This document shows, piece by piece, positions 55,798-64,000 of a DNA stretch of 64,000 bases (positions are counted from its first letter, which is position 1; each line of letters opens with the position of its first letter). The position numbers and the translations under genes are program-made. The DNA is from Virgibacillus litoralis. Lineage in GTDB: Bacteria > Bacillota > Bacilli > Bacillales > Amphibacillaceae. The notes below the pieces were generated by a model. That model ran no database searches, had not been told where the DNA came from, and saw only the letters and a list, made by a program, of their open reading frames with translations. The stretch is from the NCBI RefSeq assembly GCF_017873675.1, contig NZ_JAGGKK010000002.1:246732-310731 (forward strand), read 5' to 3'.

Positions 55798-56712
55798 TTA
55801 TGCGCCAACAACCTTAATAGCGTCTTGTTGCTTGGTAATAACACAAGAGAAGCAAACATCAGTCTGCCCGTCTACCTGATAAGGAATTTTTTTCTTAGAG
55901 GAAATTTCGAGATGATTTGCTTCCATAAGCTCTACCTCTTTAAAGTTGACATGCTTCCCGCTAAATACTGTCATAAACACCCCTAACACCTTCCATTTTG
56001 ATATGGAGTGAATGATAAGTACTGGGAAAACCCCAGCTTGTATCGTTGCATCAGGTATGATTTTCATACCCCCACCGTAAAAAGGATGATGTGCAATTGT
56101 TACCATCCAGCAATTAGAAAGCTTGTATTTTTTACCATCTACTATCATTTCTAGATTCATTGGTCTAAATCTGAATAATACTTTTATAAGTCCAATTACA
56201 TAACTAATTTTACCTAAGCGGATAGTACTTAATAGTTTTTTATACTTTGATTCATTGACAGCTTTTGCTATTTCTGCGTCAAAGCCAAATCCGATACTAT
56301 TAACTATATTACGTGGGCTCTTTCCCTTTTCCTGATAACATCCTAGCCAATAAGGTTTGCTGTTTTGATGGATAATTCGTTGAAAAATTTCAACTGGTTT
56401 CCCTTTAATATCACAACCCCTTGCAAAATCATTTCCAGAACCGGCAGGAATAAATGAAACTGGTACAACTGGTTTACAAAGACCATTTAATACCTCATGT
56501 AATGTCCCATCACCACCAATAACAACAACACAGGTAACGATTTCTGGAAAATCAGTAGTCAGGTGTTTGGCGATTCGTTCCGCATGTCCGAAATATTCCG
56601 TGAAAAAGCACTTACTGTCTATTTGTTTAAAGGCATCAGTTTTTGCAATGTTTGAATATGCCTTCTTGGCGCCCCCATTTCCTGCAATCGGATTTACAAT
56701 AAAAATATACAT
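55798..56712 (-). CDS. ytlR: Diacylglycerol/lipid kinase YtlR
   Basis: 304 residues, ATG at 56712. DAGK catalytic domain: FIVNPIAGNGGAKKAY, VVVIGGDGTLHEVLNGL, SFIPAGSGNDFARG, and a C-terminal beta-sandwich with IPYQVDGQ. Transfers phosphate to a lipid acceptor at the membrane face. Overlaps the ytlQ stop region within a ytlP-ytlQ-ytlR operon. Confidence 0.94.
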   Translation of the reverse strand: MYIFIVNPIAGNGGAKKAYSNIAKTDAFKQIDSKCFFTEYFGHAERIAKHLTTDFPEIVTCVVVIGGDGTLHEVLNGLCKPVVPVSFIPAGSGNDFARGCDIKGKPVEIFQRIIHQNSKPYWLGCYQEKGKSPRNIVNSIGFGFDAEIAKAVNESKYKKLLSTIRLGKISYVIGLIKVLFRFRPMNLEMIVDGKKYKLSNCWMVTIAHHPFYGGGMKIIPDATIQAGVFPVLIIHSISKWKVLGVFMTVFSGKHVNFKEVELMEANHLEISSKKKIPYQVDGQTDVCFSCVITKQQDAIKVVGA

Positions 56713-57639
56713 TTAATCATCCTCTGCACCAACGGAAAATGTATTATTATCTTCCTCCCACTCCGGTCGCTTAACGGATGTTGATTGGCAATTTTTTAAT
56801 AATAAATCTGCAATCTTTAGCTGGCTGCTTTTCAGTGGGGATACAAGGCTTCGTTTTTCTTTAAACCACTTCTTATAATTATATTTCCCAATTATTTTTG
56901 TATTAAATGGTTCTGAAATATATTCAATATTATTCACTCGTGATAATACAACTTTGTTAATAGGAAATTCAATATCTTCTATACTCAAAATACTTTTAAC
57001 AAGTTGTTCAGTACGTTTTAAAGCAATCATAGGACTTAGGATTTTGGACTGTTCTTCTCTATCTTTTACTATCCATGTGCGCTCATCATCCGCTATTATT
57101 TTTGCATTATGATTCTTTTCAATTAAATAAATGATTTCTATACCAATCGGGCTAAGCAGGATGATTTCGCCATCAATTGGAGCCTTTTTTATATTAAAAA
57201 TTGGATAATACATTAATAAATACGTATCAGGAAACCTTTGCAAAAAATATTTTAGCGTTTCATCCTGGTAATAACTCTTATCCATAAATGATACATCAGT
57301 TACAGTTGATGTAGCCCACTTTAATTGCAATGGAAATAATTTATTTAGAAAATACTGCTTTAAGTCATTTTCTGTCTTGGGTAGAACATTATCCTCATCC
57401 GCTGAACCTTCCTCTTCATTATGCCAATTTCCTGTTTTTATGAATGATTTCCATTTCGAAAATGTGGAGCTCTGTTCCCCGTGTTCCTCTTCTCCAGTCT
57501 TTTCAGCACCTTCGTTCATTGACATATATTGAAGCTTTTTCCAATTATCTTGTTTCAGACGCATATATTGACTAGGATAACGGTATGCGTTCCACTCATA
57601 CCTGGATATATAATCCTGCATCTTAATTAATTGAGCCAC
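56713..57639 (-). CDS. ytlQ: YtlQ, NERD-like domain protein of unknown function
   Basis: 308 residues, GTG at 57639 with GGGGAGG. No signal or membrane segment. The central part (DGEIILLSPIGIEIIYLIEK, NAKIIADDERTWIVKDR) resembles a degenerate nuclease-related (NERD) core, but the catalytic Glu/Lys pattern is not convincing, so I treat the resemblance as tentative. Lies between ytlP and ytlR, the same order as in B. subtilis. Confidence 0.72.
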   Translation of the reverse strand: MAQLIKMQDYISRYEWNAYRYPSQYMRLKQDNWKKLQYMSMNEGAEKTGEEEHGEQSSTFSKWKSFIKTGNWHNEEEGSADEDNVLPKTENDLKQYFLNKLFPLQLKWATSTVTDVSFMDKSYYQDETLKYFLQRFPDTYLLMYYPIFNIKKAPIDGEIILLSPIGIEIIYLIEKNHNAKIIADDERTWIVKDREEQSKILSPMIALKRTEQLVKSILSIEDIEFPINKVVLSRVNNIEYISEPFNTKIIGKYNYKKWFKEKRSLVSPLKSSQLKIADLLLKNCQSTSVKRPEWEEDNNTFSVGAEDD

Positions 57640-58203
57640 TTAATCAACCTCCCCTTTTAGTTCATATGCAGCTACAACTTCATACTTTGGTGTCCTAGCA
57701 GGAAAAATCCGGTATACGACAACTTGATTAACAGTCAACTCCAATCTTTCATCATATTGCTCCTTTAACCCGGACATACTCACTTCTTCACCATTCCATT
57801 TTTTTGCAAGCGTTATGTGTGGAGAAAAAGAACGCCTATCCTTTTCGAAACCAGCACTCACCGAAACGTCTTCCACATCATGGTTTAATGCTGCCAAAGC
57901 ACTTGTTTTTTCAACACCCGCCCATAAAACGCGTGGCTTTTTTGGATTACCAAAGAACCCTACTGATCCGGTAGCGATTTTAAATTTATTAGTTTTCTTC
58001 AAAACATTTAAGTAATTCAAAAGTTGTTTAAGTTTATTAGATTCCACGGACCCCAAAAACTTTAACGTGATATGCAAATCTTCTTTATTCACCCACTGTT
58101 TATAAGGCAATTCTTCTTTCAAATTAAATTGCCATTTAGAATAGTATTCTTTATGTCTTTCTTGCAGTGGGATAGCAATAAAATAGTGCGGTTCATTTGT
58201 CAT
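57640..58203 (-). CDS. thpR: RNA 2',3'-cyclic phosphodiesterase (2H family)
   Basis: 187 residues from ATG 58203, with GAGG seven bases upstream; the ATG at 58209 is too close to it. Two HxT motifs, EDLHITLKFLG and FSPHITLAKKW, are the catalytic pair of the 2H phosphoesterases. Hydrolyses 2',3'-cyclic RNA ends. B. subtilis YtlP counterpart; first gene of ytlP-ytlQ-ytlR. Confidence 0.93.
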   Translation of the reverse strand: MTNEPHYFIAIPLQERHKEYYSKWQFNLKEELPYKQWVNKEDLHITLKFLGSVESNKLKQLLNYLNVLKKTNKFKIATGSVGFFGNPKKPRVLWAGVEKTSALAALNHDVEDVSVSAGFEKDRRSFSPHITLAKKWNGEEVSMSGLKEQYDERLELTVNQVVVYRIFPARTPKYEVVAAYELKGEVD

Positions 58204-58355
58204 AACCATTCCTCATTTTCGTTTTTAACACTTATTTGAAAAAATAATTTAACTCATAAACAAAGTATTTAAAAAATTAACATTTTTAGTGTAAAATAAG
58301 AATAACAATATAGATTCTTGCACCACAAGAGAATGACTTTTTAAGGAGTGGTTCT

Positions 58356-58574
58356 TTGAATCAAACAACATCCCGAATGCTAACCAGAGTTAAAGCTGTC
58401 TATCTTTATATTAGAGACAATGGGACAGTTTCGACTACGGAACTAGCTGAAGAATTCGGAACTACTGACCGTACTGTTCAGCGTGATTTGAACGTTTTGG
58501 AATATAATGGTTTGGTAAGTAGTCCTAATCGCGGCAGATGGAAAACGACAAGTAAACCTGTAAAAATATCCTAA
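58356..58574 (+). CDS. ytzE: DeoR-type HTH protein YtzE
   Basis: 72 residues, TTG start at 58356 behind AAGGAG. Only a winged helix-turn-helix of DeoR type: VSTTELAEEFGTTDRTVQRDLNVLEYNGLV. No ligand domain, so a small DNA-binding protein. Divergent from ytlP; same position as B. subtilis ytzE. Confidence 0.88.
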   Translation: MNQTTSRMLTRVKAVYLYIRDNGTVSTTELAEEFGTTDRTVQRDLNVLEYNGLVSSPNRGRWKTTSKPVKIS

Positions 58575-58590
58575 GAATATGTAGATATTC

Positions 58591-58623
58591 GCTGACAGTT
58601 AGTCTTTGTCAGCTCTTTTTTTT
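58591..58623 (+). terminator. Terminator of ytzE
   Basis: GCTGAC/GTCAGC arms with an 11-base loop, then TCTTTTTTTT; overlaps the end of the convergent rsuA-like gene. Confidence 0.8.
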
Positions 58624-59327
58624 GAAAGACAATACTTCATTTCATCCTTAGTCAATTCTCGAATATCACCTGTTGAAAGATTACAATCAAGCTCTAACTC
58701 ACCCATTTTAATTCGCTTTAGAAATACAACTTTCTTATTCACCGCATCAAACATACGTTTTACTTGATGATATTTACCTTCTGTAACTGTTATTTCAATT
58801 TCGGATTGAATGTCAGCATGCAAAATTTTTAAACTAGCGGGCTTGGCTTGATATCCATCATCAAGAATAATCCCATTATTAAATTTAGTAATATCATCCT
58901 CTGTAACATGTCCTTTTATTTTAGCATAATAAGTCTTTTCTACATCTTTTTTTGGAGAAATGAGCTGATGCGCTAGCTCCCCATCATTCGTTATTAGCAG
59001 TAATCCTTCTGTATCCTTATCAAGCCTGCCCACGGGGAATGGATTAAAAAGCTGATAGGATGACGGCAACATATCAATCACCGTTTTATACCGATCATCC
59101 ACTGTTGCGGATACATAGCCAGGAGGTTTGTTCATCATCAAATAAATATATTTTTGATACGTAACTATTTCTCCTTGTACTTTTATTATGTCCACTTCTG
59201 TATCCACATGCATACTTCCATCTTTCACTATCTTTTCATTGACCGTAATATGCTTTTTTTTCAGTATTGCCTTTAAATCTTTCCGACTGCCAAAACCCAT
59301 GTTGGATAATAATTTATCAAGCCGCAC
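58599..59327 (-). CDS. ytzG: 16S rRNA pseudouridine synthase, RsuA family
   Basis: 242 residues from GTG 59327: AAGGAG lies eight bases before it, and MRLDKLLSNMGFGSRKDL matches the family start better than the TTG two codons upstream. S4 RNA-binding domain (1-60) then the synthase with the catalytic Asp in PFPVGRLDKDTEGLLLITND. Should modify U516-type sites of 16S rRNA. 13 bp after murJ. Confidence 0.92.
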   Translation of the reverse strand: MRLDKLLSNMGFGSRKDLKAILKKKHITVNEKIVKDGSMHVDTEVDIIKVQGEIVTYQKYIYLMMNKPPGYVSATVDDRYKTVIDMLPSSYQLFNPFPVGRLDKDTEGLLLITNDGELAHQLISPKKDVEKTYYAKIKGHVTEDDITKFNNGIILDDGYQAKPASLKILHADIQSEIEITVTEGKYHQVKRMFDAVNKKVVFLKRIKMGELELDCNLSTGDIRELTKDEMKYCLSKKRADKD

Positions 59328-59339
59328 ATTCAAAACTCC

Positions 59340-60959
59340 TTACCTGTGAAAAATTTTGTCTAAAACCCGTACACGATTGCCTAATAAACGTTCAAGAAGT
59401 GTTGATTCATAGGCAAACCATAGATAGACTCCTCCACCAGCAAGTACACCCGTCATTAACATAACAGTAGCTGCCAAACGTGAATCTTCATATGCTAAAA
59501 ATGTTCCGAATACTGCTTTCACAATCCATATAGCAATACACATAATTATAGTAAATATACAAATTAATAAGAAGCGTTTAAATGTTTGTTTGAATGAAAA
59601 TCGGGTTGACAATTTTATACGCCAAATATTTAGAATTACTGCCGTTCCCGCAGCAAAAGCTGTCCCAAAAATAGCCCCTTTTGCCCCAAAGATATGAATT
59701 AGCTGGATATTAAGCAGTATCTTTACCAACAAGCCTCCGGATAAACTGATTACAGCAAAACGCTGCTGATTAACTCCCTGCAGTATAGCTGACGTTACCG
59801 TGAATAACGCAAATAATAATGCAACTGGAGCATACCAGCCTAGTAATGTTCCTGTGATATTAATGTTCCCCATTCCATATAGAGAACCATACGCTACATC
59901 TGACAGCATCGACAAGCCAACAACTGCCGGAACAACAAGAATTAGTACTATTTGTAATGATTGATTAATTTGCTGATTCAGCAGCTGATTATTATCTTTC
60001 GTAAATGACTTTGTTAGAGCTGGTATAATTGCTAGTGATAGTCCAGTTGCAATCGTTACAGGGATAATTACAAGCTTATGACCATACAAATTAATAGCCG
60101 AATAAGCTGTTTCAGAGACCTCTCCATTTCCAGTAGCAATCATTGCCCGTTCAAAGGTAAACAAATCAACTGACTGATATAAGGGAATTGCTATCCCTAC
60201 TAAAATAAACGGTCCTGCATAACTAAATAGTTCCTTGATAAGATCTTTTTTAGGAATATCATGTTTGACACGTTGTTGCTGTACCTGCTTTTGTATATCT
60301 GGTTTCCTTTTACGCCAATATATGAATAAGACGACACATGATGCTAATGCACCTATAACAGCTGCAAATGTCGCAAAACCAACTGCAGTAGCTATTGTTC
60401 CGTTAAATAAAGTAATAACGACAAACGTTGCACTCAACAAAAAAATAATACGAGCGATTTGTTCAATCACTTGTGAAACGGCGGTTGGCGCCATTGATTC
60501 ATATCCTTGGAAGAACCCTCGAACAATACTCATTGCTGGTATAATCAATAAGGCAAAACTAACTGCTCTAATGACCATTGAGACATCTGCAATTTTAATT
60601 TCACCAATATCCTCATTTGATATGATTAATTTAGCCATTTGTTCAGCACCGAAGAACAAAACAAGGAAACCAAGAAAACCTGTAACAGCCATAAGGGCTA
60701 TACCTGCCTTAAACATGCGCATTCCCGTTTCATAATCACCAAGTGAATTATATTTAGATACGAATTTCGAAACGGCTAATGGTACACCAATTGTGGATAT
60801 ACTAATTAAAATACTATATGGCGTATAGGCATAAGAATAGAGCGTCCCGCCTGTTTCGCCAACAAGCCAATGAAAAGGAATAACATAAATCATCCCCAGA
60901 AACTTAGATAAAAATGACGCACCTGTAAGTAACATAGTGCCTCTAACAATATTCGACAT
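59340..60959 (-). CDS. murJ: Lipid II flippase MurJ (YtgP)
   Basis: 539 residues, ATG at 60959 with CAGGTGA. Fourteen hydrophobic segments across the length, MATE/MVF-like, for example FLSKFLGMIYVIPFHWLVG, GFFQGYESMAPTAVSQVIEQ and LGWYAPVALLFALFTVTS. Equivalent to B. subtilis YtgP, recognised as MurJ, which flips lipid II across the membrane. Operon with the pseudouridine synthase gene. Confidence 0.92.
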   Translation of the reverse strand: MSNIVRGTMLLTGASFLSKFLGMIYVIPFHWLVGETGGTLYSYAYTPYSILISISTIGVPLAVSKFVSKYNSLGDYETGMRMFKAGIALMAVTGFLGFLVLFFGAEQMAKLIISNEDIGEIKIADVSMVIRAVSFALLIIPAMSIVRGFFQGYESMAPTAVSQVIEQIARIIFLLSATFVVITLFNGTIATAVGFATFAAVIGALASCVVLFIYWRKRKPDIQKQVQQQRVKHDIPKKDLIKELFSYAGPFILVGIAIPLYQSVDLFTFERAMIATGNGEVSETAYSAINLYGHKLVIIPVTIATGLSLAIIPALTKSFTKDNNQLLNQQINQSLQIVLILVVPAVVGLSMLSDVAYGSLYGMGNINITGTLLGWYAPVALLFALFTVTSAILQGVNQQRFAVISLSGGLLVKILLNIQLIHIFGAKGAIFGTAFAAGTAVILNIWRIKLSTRFSFKQTFKRFLLICIFTIIMCIAIWIVKAVFGTFLAYEDSRLAATVMLMTGVLAGGGVYLWFAYESTLLERLLGNRVRVLDKIFHR

Positions 60960-61171
60960 TATTTCACCTGCATCTATTTAAAAATTACGTTTAAAGATAT
61001 TTTATCACAGATAATTCATATGTACGTTATGAATTGTCAAAGGCATTCGAAAAATAATATTATTTTTGCACTTTTTATTAATAAAAATTAATATTAAATG
61101 AGTGCTTATTAACATGAAAATTCTTGTTTTTTCTAAAAAGGATATGATAGTAACGAAAGGAATGAAGAATT

Positions 61172-62443
61172 TTGTCCTACGACGTAACAATAATTGGAGG
61201 CGGTCCATCAGGACTAATGGCTTCCATCGCTGCAGCTGAAAGTGGAGCTAAAACAATGTTGATTGAGAAAGGTAGGAAGCTAGGTACGAAACTAGCTATT
61301 TCTGGTGGAGGTCGTTGCAATGTTACTAACCGGCTTCCAGAAGATGAAGTAATTAAACATATACCAGGAAACGGCAAATTTCTATACAGCCCATTTTCTG
61401 TATTTAACAATTACGATATTATCGACTTTTTTGAAGGGATGGGTGTTGGTCTAAAAGAAGAAGACCATGGACGTATGTTTCCTGAATCAAATTCTGCAAA
61501 AACCGTGGTGAATGCTTTAATCAATAAATTAGATGAACTGAATGTTGAAGTAAGAATGAGCACTGCCGTTAGAGCTGTTCATTATGATGAAAATGAACAT
61601 GTTATTATTTTGAATGATGACTCGAAAATACATACAAAATCACTTGTTATAGCAGTTGGCGGTAAGGCTGTTCCTCATACTGGGTCTACTGGTGACGGAT
61701 ACGAATGGGCTAAAAAAGCCGGGCATACTGTTACTGAATTGTATCCAACTGAAGTTGCACTTACTTCCAATGAGCCATTTATTAAAAATAAAAGCCTACA
61801 AGGTTTATCATTACGTGATGTAGCTTTAACTGTATTAAATAAAAAGAGCAAACCCATCATCACACACCAAATGGACATGATATTTACCCACTTTGGTATA
61901 TCAGGTCCAGCGGTATTACGATGTTCCCAATTTGTTGTTAAAGAACTTATGAAGGGGCAAAACAAGGTTCAAATGATTCTTGATGTACTACCTGATGAAC
62001 AGGAGGAGAAATTAATACAAGCCATTTTGACTTCCATGGAAGAAAACCCTAAAAAATCCATAAAAAATATTTTGAAAGGATTGATCCCGGAGCGGCTTCT
62101 TACTTACATTCTGAATACACATCAGGTTAGCGAAGAGCAAAAAGCAGCAACTATTTCTAAAGAAACCATTCGGACAATCGTTTTTGATATCAAGCATTTC
62201 TCCTTTTATGTCAATGGTTCATTATCTCTTGATAAAGCATTTGTAACTGGGGGTGGAGTTTCCATTAAGGAAGTTGTTCCTAATACAATGCAATCTAAAA
62301 TAATGCATGGACTTTACTTTTGCGGCGAGATATTGGATATACATGGTTACACTGGCGGCTATAATATCACATCTGCATTAGTTACAGGCAGATTGGCTGG
62401 TATCAATGCTGCACTCGAAACTGGTAATTATACTGGTATTTGA
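61172..62443 (+). CDS. ytfP: HI0933-family flavoprotein YtfP
   Basis: 423 residues, TTG at 61172 behind GAAAGGAATG. FAD-binding: [50 protein letters not shown] and [22 protein letters not shown]0933-like dehydrogenase, perhaps a flavin reductase; substrate unknown. Divergent from murJ. Confidence 0.94.
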   Translation: MSYDVTIIGGGPSGLMASIAAAESGAKTMLIEKGRKLGTKLAISGGGRCNVTNRLPEDEVIKHIPGNGKFLYSPFSVFNNYDIIDFFEGMGVGLKEEDHGRMFPESNSAKTVVNALINKLDELNVEVRMSTAVRAVHYDENEHVIILNDDSKIHTKSLVIAVGGKAVPHTGSTGDGYEWAKKAGHTVTELYPTEVALTSNEPFIKNKSLQGLSLRDVALTVLNKKSKPIITHQMDMIFTHFGISGPAVLRCSQFVVKELMKGQNKVQMILDVLPDEQEEKLIQAILTSMEENPKKSIKNILKGLIPERLLTYILNTHQVSEEQKAATISKETIRTIVFDIKHFSFYVNGSLSLDKAFVTGGGVSIKEVVPNTMQSKIMHGLYFCGEILDIHGYTGGYNITSALVTGRLAGINAALETGNYTGI

Positions 62444-62517
62444 TACCTAACATGTTTTAAAACATTTGTGCCATGCTACTAATGTATGGGGATAATCTAA
62501 GGAAGGGTTGGATTATA

Positions 62518-62700
62518 ATGCAAAGGAATGACATGTGGATACCTTTACTCGCTTCAGTAGGTGTTGGTGCAGCAACTTACTATACAATGACCAAAAACAA
62601 TCAAAACTTTGGTCAAACAATGCAAAAAATGATGCCTTTCGTTTCACAAATGAACAGTGGCGGAAATCAGCAACAGTTTAGCCAGAATGGAATGGGTTAA
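62518..62700 (+). CDS. Small 60-residue membrane-associated protein
   Basis: ATG at 62518 behind GGAAGGG. MWIPLLASVGVGAATYYTMT is a hydrophobic segment, then a Gln/Asn/Met-rich tail (NQNFGQTMQKMMPFVSQMN). An in-frame start 45 bp upstream lacks a site. Not a known domain; has its own terminator. Lies between ytfP and hemQ in the same direction. Confidence 0.7.
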   Translation: MQRNDMWIPLLASVGVGAATYYTMTKNNQNFGQTMQKMMPFVSQMNSGGNQQQFSQNGMG

Positions 62701-62709
62701 ACACACCGG

Positions 62710-62737
62710 AAAGCGCTCCATAAATGGAGCGCTTTTT
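62710..62737 (+). terminator. Terminator of the small gene
   Basis: Perfect arms AAAGCGCTCC/GGAGCGCTTT around ATAAAT, then TT. Confidence 0.88.
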
Positions 62738-62856
62738 AATTCACAAAATCACAAATTCTTCACAATTACTTATTTAAACGTGATATTAATCACAATAAAA
62801 CAGCTTATAGAGATGTACCATTTATATTACAAACAGCTAACTTAGGAGTGATTTAA

Positions 62857-63600
62857 ATGGTCGAATCTGTAACGACATTTGATGGATGGTACACACTACA
62901 TGATTTTAGAACAATCAATTGGGAAAAATGGCAGCGAGCCACAGAAAGTGAAAGAAATGAGGCTCTAATCGAGTTTCATAATTTGATGAGCGAGTGGCAA
63001 ATTGTAGAAGATAATCACGAAGGCAGCCATGCATTATACTCGATTGTTGGTCAAAAGGCTGATCTAATGTTTATAGTTCTCCGTCCAACCATGAAGGACT
63101 TAAACAAGCTTGAGAGTCAATTTAATAAGACAGCACTAGCTCACTATACACTACCTGTATATTCATATGTGTCAATTATCGAGAAAAGCTCTTATACAAA
63201 ACGTGAGACAGATCCATATAAGGATCCAGCAATGCTGGCAAAACTTTATCCAACCATTCCCAAAACACAATATATTTGCTTTTACCCAATGAGTAAGCTA
63301 AGAGGAGAAATAAACAATTGGTTTACGTTGCCAAAAGAAGAACGTGGTCGTATGATGTTTGAACATATAGCAACTAGTAAGCCATATACAGAAGATATTA
63401 AACGTATTATAACGGGGTCAATTGGTTTTGATGACTACGAATGGGGAGTCTCCCTATTTTGTGATGATCCACTGAAGTTCAAAAAGCTTATATATGATAC
63501 ACGATTTGATGAAGTCAGTGCCAAGTATGCTATTTTCGGAACATTTTATATTGGAAATTATATACCTAAAGAAGAAGTTAATACTTATTTTGAAATCTAA
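62857..63600 (+). CDS. hemQ: Coproheme decarboxylase HemQ
   Basis: 247 residues, ATG at 62857 with TTAGGAGTG. Chlorite dismutase-like family; ICFYPMSKLRGEINNWF carries the substrate-side Tyr, the proximal heme His is probably His170 (MMFEHIATSK), and the C-terminal GSIGFDDYEWGVSLFCDDPLKFKKLIYDTRFD is the family signature. Oxidatively decarboxylates coproheme III to heme b, the last step of the Gram-positive heme route. Monocistronic. Confidence 0.97.
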   Translation: MVESVTTFDGWYTLHDFRTINWEKWQRATESERNEALIEFHNLMSEWQIVEDNHEGSHALYSIVGQKADLMFIVLRPTMKDLNKLESQFNKTALAHYTLPVYSYVSIIEKSSYTKRETDPYKDPAMLAKLYPTIPKTQYICFYPMSKLRGEINNWFTLPKEERGRMMFEHIATSKPYTEDIKRIITGSIGFDDYEWGVSLFCDDPLKFKKLIYDTRFDEVSAKYAIFGTFYIGNYIPKEEVNTYFEI

Positions 63601-63735
63601 TCGGTTCGCACGAAGATTTTGGTGTGGGACTCTCACAGCTTAAGCAAGAAAGATTAACGCTATTAAGATAAAGTATTATAGACGTAGTAGCAGAAACGAG
63701 AGGGCAAAGCTGCGAACTAGTTGTGTGCAGTAAAA

Positions 63736-63858
63736 CCGCTACGGAAATACACTTCGCTTTCCGTGGGCGGCTGATGAGCCTCCTTGCTCCTACGTCGCTG
63801 CGTAGTCTCATCTAGGCCACAGCTCCCACAGGAGTCTACGTGTATTTCCTCCGCTGGG
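63736..63858 (+). repeat. GC-rich 123-bp dispersed element
   Basis: CCGCTACGGAAATACACTTC at the left and CGTGTATTTCCTCCGCTGGG at the right. Complementary ends and internal arms. Forms an inverted pair with 53463-53585 (two mismatches seen). Confidence 0.88.
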
Positions 63859-63912
63859 CTTTGCTTACTAGAACTTAAAAAAACAAGATTTTATACCACT
63901 AAACTAGCAGTT

Positions 63913-64000
63913 GGAATATGCGAGACTCCTGTGGGACAGCGAGCCTAAGAGACCCCACAGGGAGCGTTCTTTGCGAGCGAGGAGGCTCGTGGTGAGCCCA
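63913..64000. repeat. GC-rich dispersed element, diverged, cut by window end
   Basis: GGAATATGCGAGACTCCTGTGG, GAGACCCCACAGGGAGCG and GAGCGAGGAGGCTCG fit the same family as the 123-bp element in reverse orientation but with clear divergence. Continues past the window. Confidence 0.65.

Noticed and set aside
1..64000. CRISPR array or tRNA/rRNA genes
   Set aside because: No regularly spaced short direct repeats, no cloverleaf with conserved GTTC/CCA arms and no rRNA-like stretch was seen.

Overview
The window is an AT-rich chromosomal segment of a spore-forming, Gram-positive member of the Bacillaceae, most like the halophilic/alkaliphilic Virgibacillus-Oceanobacillus-Lentibacillus group. Reasons: strong AGGAGG-type ribosome binding sites, frequent TTG and GTG starts, a small acid-soluble spore protein, YtfJ, RefZ, EzrA and CcpA homologues, a MotPS stator pair, and a gene order that follows the B. 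subtilis yt* region (ald to ytfP) almost gene by gene. I assign the genus only by inference. No rRNA, tRNA, CRISPR array, prophage or intact transposase gene was seen.

Layout. 1-2.4 kb: a minus-strand operon DUF4178 - PspA/IM30 - DUF4247 lipoprotein - DUF350 membrane protein (the last cut by the window edge), a probable envelope-stress module. 2.5-14.3 kb: metabolic and stress genes (Xaa-Pro peptidase, ald, a degenerate SDR, uspA, the ytxK-ackA-moaB operon, tpx, ytfJ-ytfI, NAD kinase, a YtcJ amidohydrolase, a spore SASP). 14.9-21 kb: thiI-nifZ for tRNA thiolation, ezrA plus a coupled small membrane protein, refZ, and the free-methionine-sulfoxide reductase. 21-28 kb: diguanylate cyclase DgcP, rpsD with a long leader, a heavy-metal P-type ATPase with altered motifs, and tyrS behind a T-box. 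28-38 kb: a class A penicillin-binding protein with fibronectin-like tail, acuABC, ccpA-motP-motS and AroA(G). 38-49 kb: a 713-residue FtsA-like protein, ytxHG, murC, nicotinate phosphoribosyltransferase, sftA, ytpRQP and a lipoprotein. 49-64 kb: ytoQ, a DUF84 NTPase, ytoP, ytzB, ytnP, trmB, ytzH, ytmP, ytlR-ytlQ-ytlP, ytzE, an RsuA-type pseudouridine synthase with the MurJ/YtgP flippase, ytfP, and hemQ.

How it fits together. Several genes serve division and wall growth (EzrA, RefZ, SftA, MurC, MurJ, the class A PBP, the FtsA-like protein). Carbon-overflow and acetate control are represented by AckA, AcuABC and CcpA. Oxidative and metal stress is handled by Tpx, the sulfoxide reductase, UspA and the P-type ATPase. 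The AckA, TyrS, S4 and CcpA neighbourhoods are conventional; the edge operon, the FtsA-like protein, a thiol peroxidase without its resolving cysteine, an SDR without its catalytic tyrosine, and the dispersed repeats are the points that stand out.

Intergenic DNA is rich in dispersed repeats of at least four kinds: a roughly 90-bp three-hairpin element (about ten copies, some degenerate), a 55-bp palindrome (three copies), a 123-bp GC-rich element (two nearly identical inverted copies and two diverged relatives), and a cluster of GGAATGAGGATCC-type palindromes before thiI.
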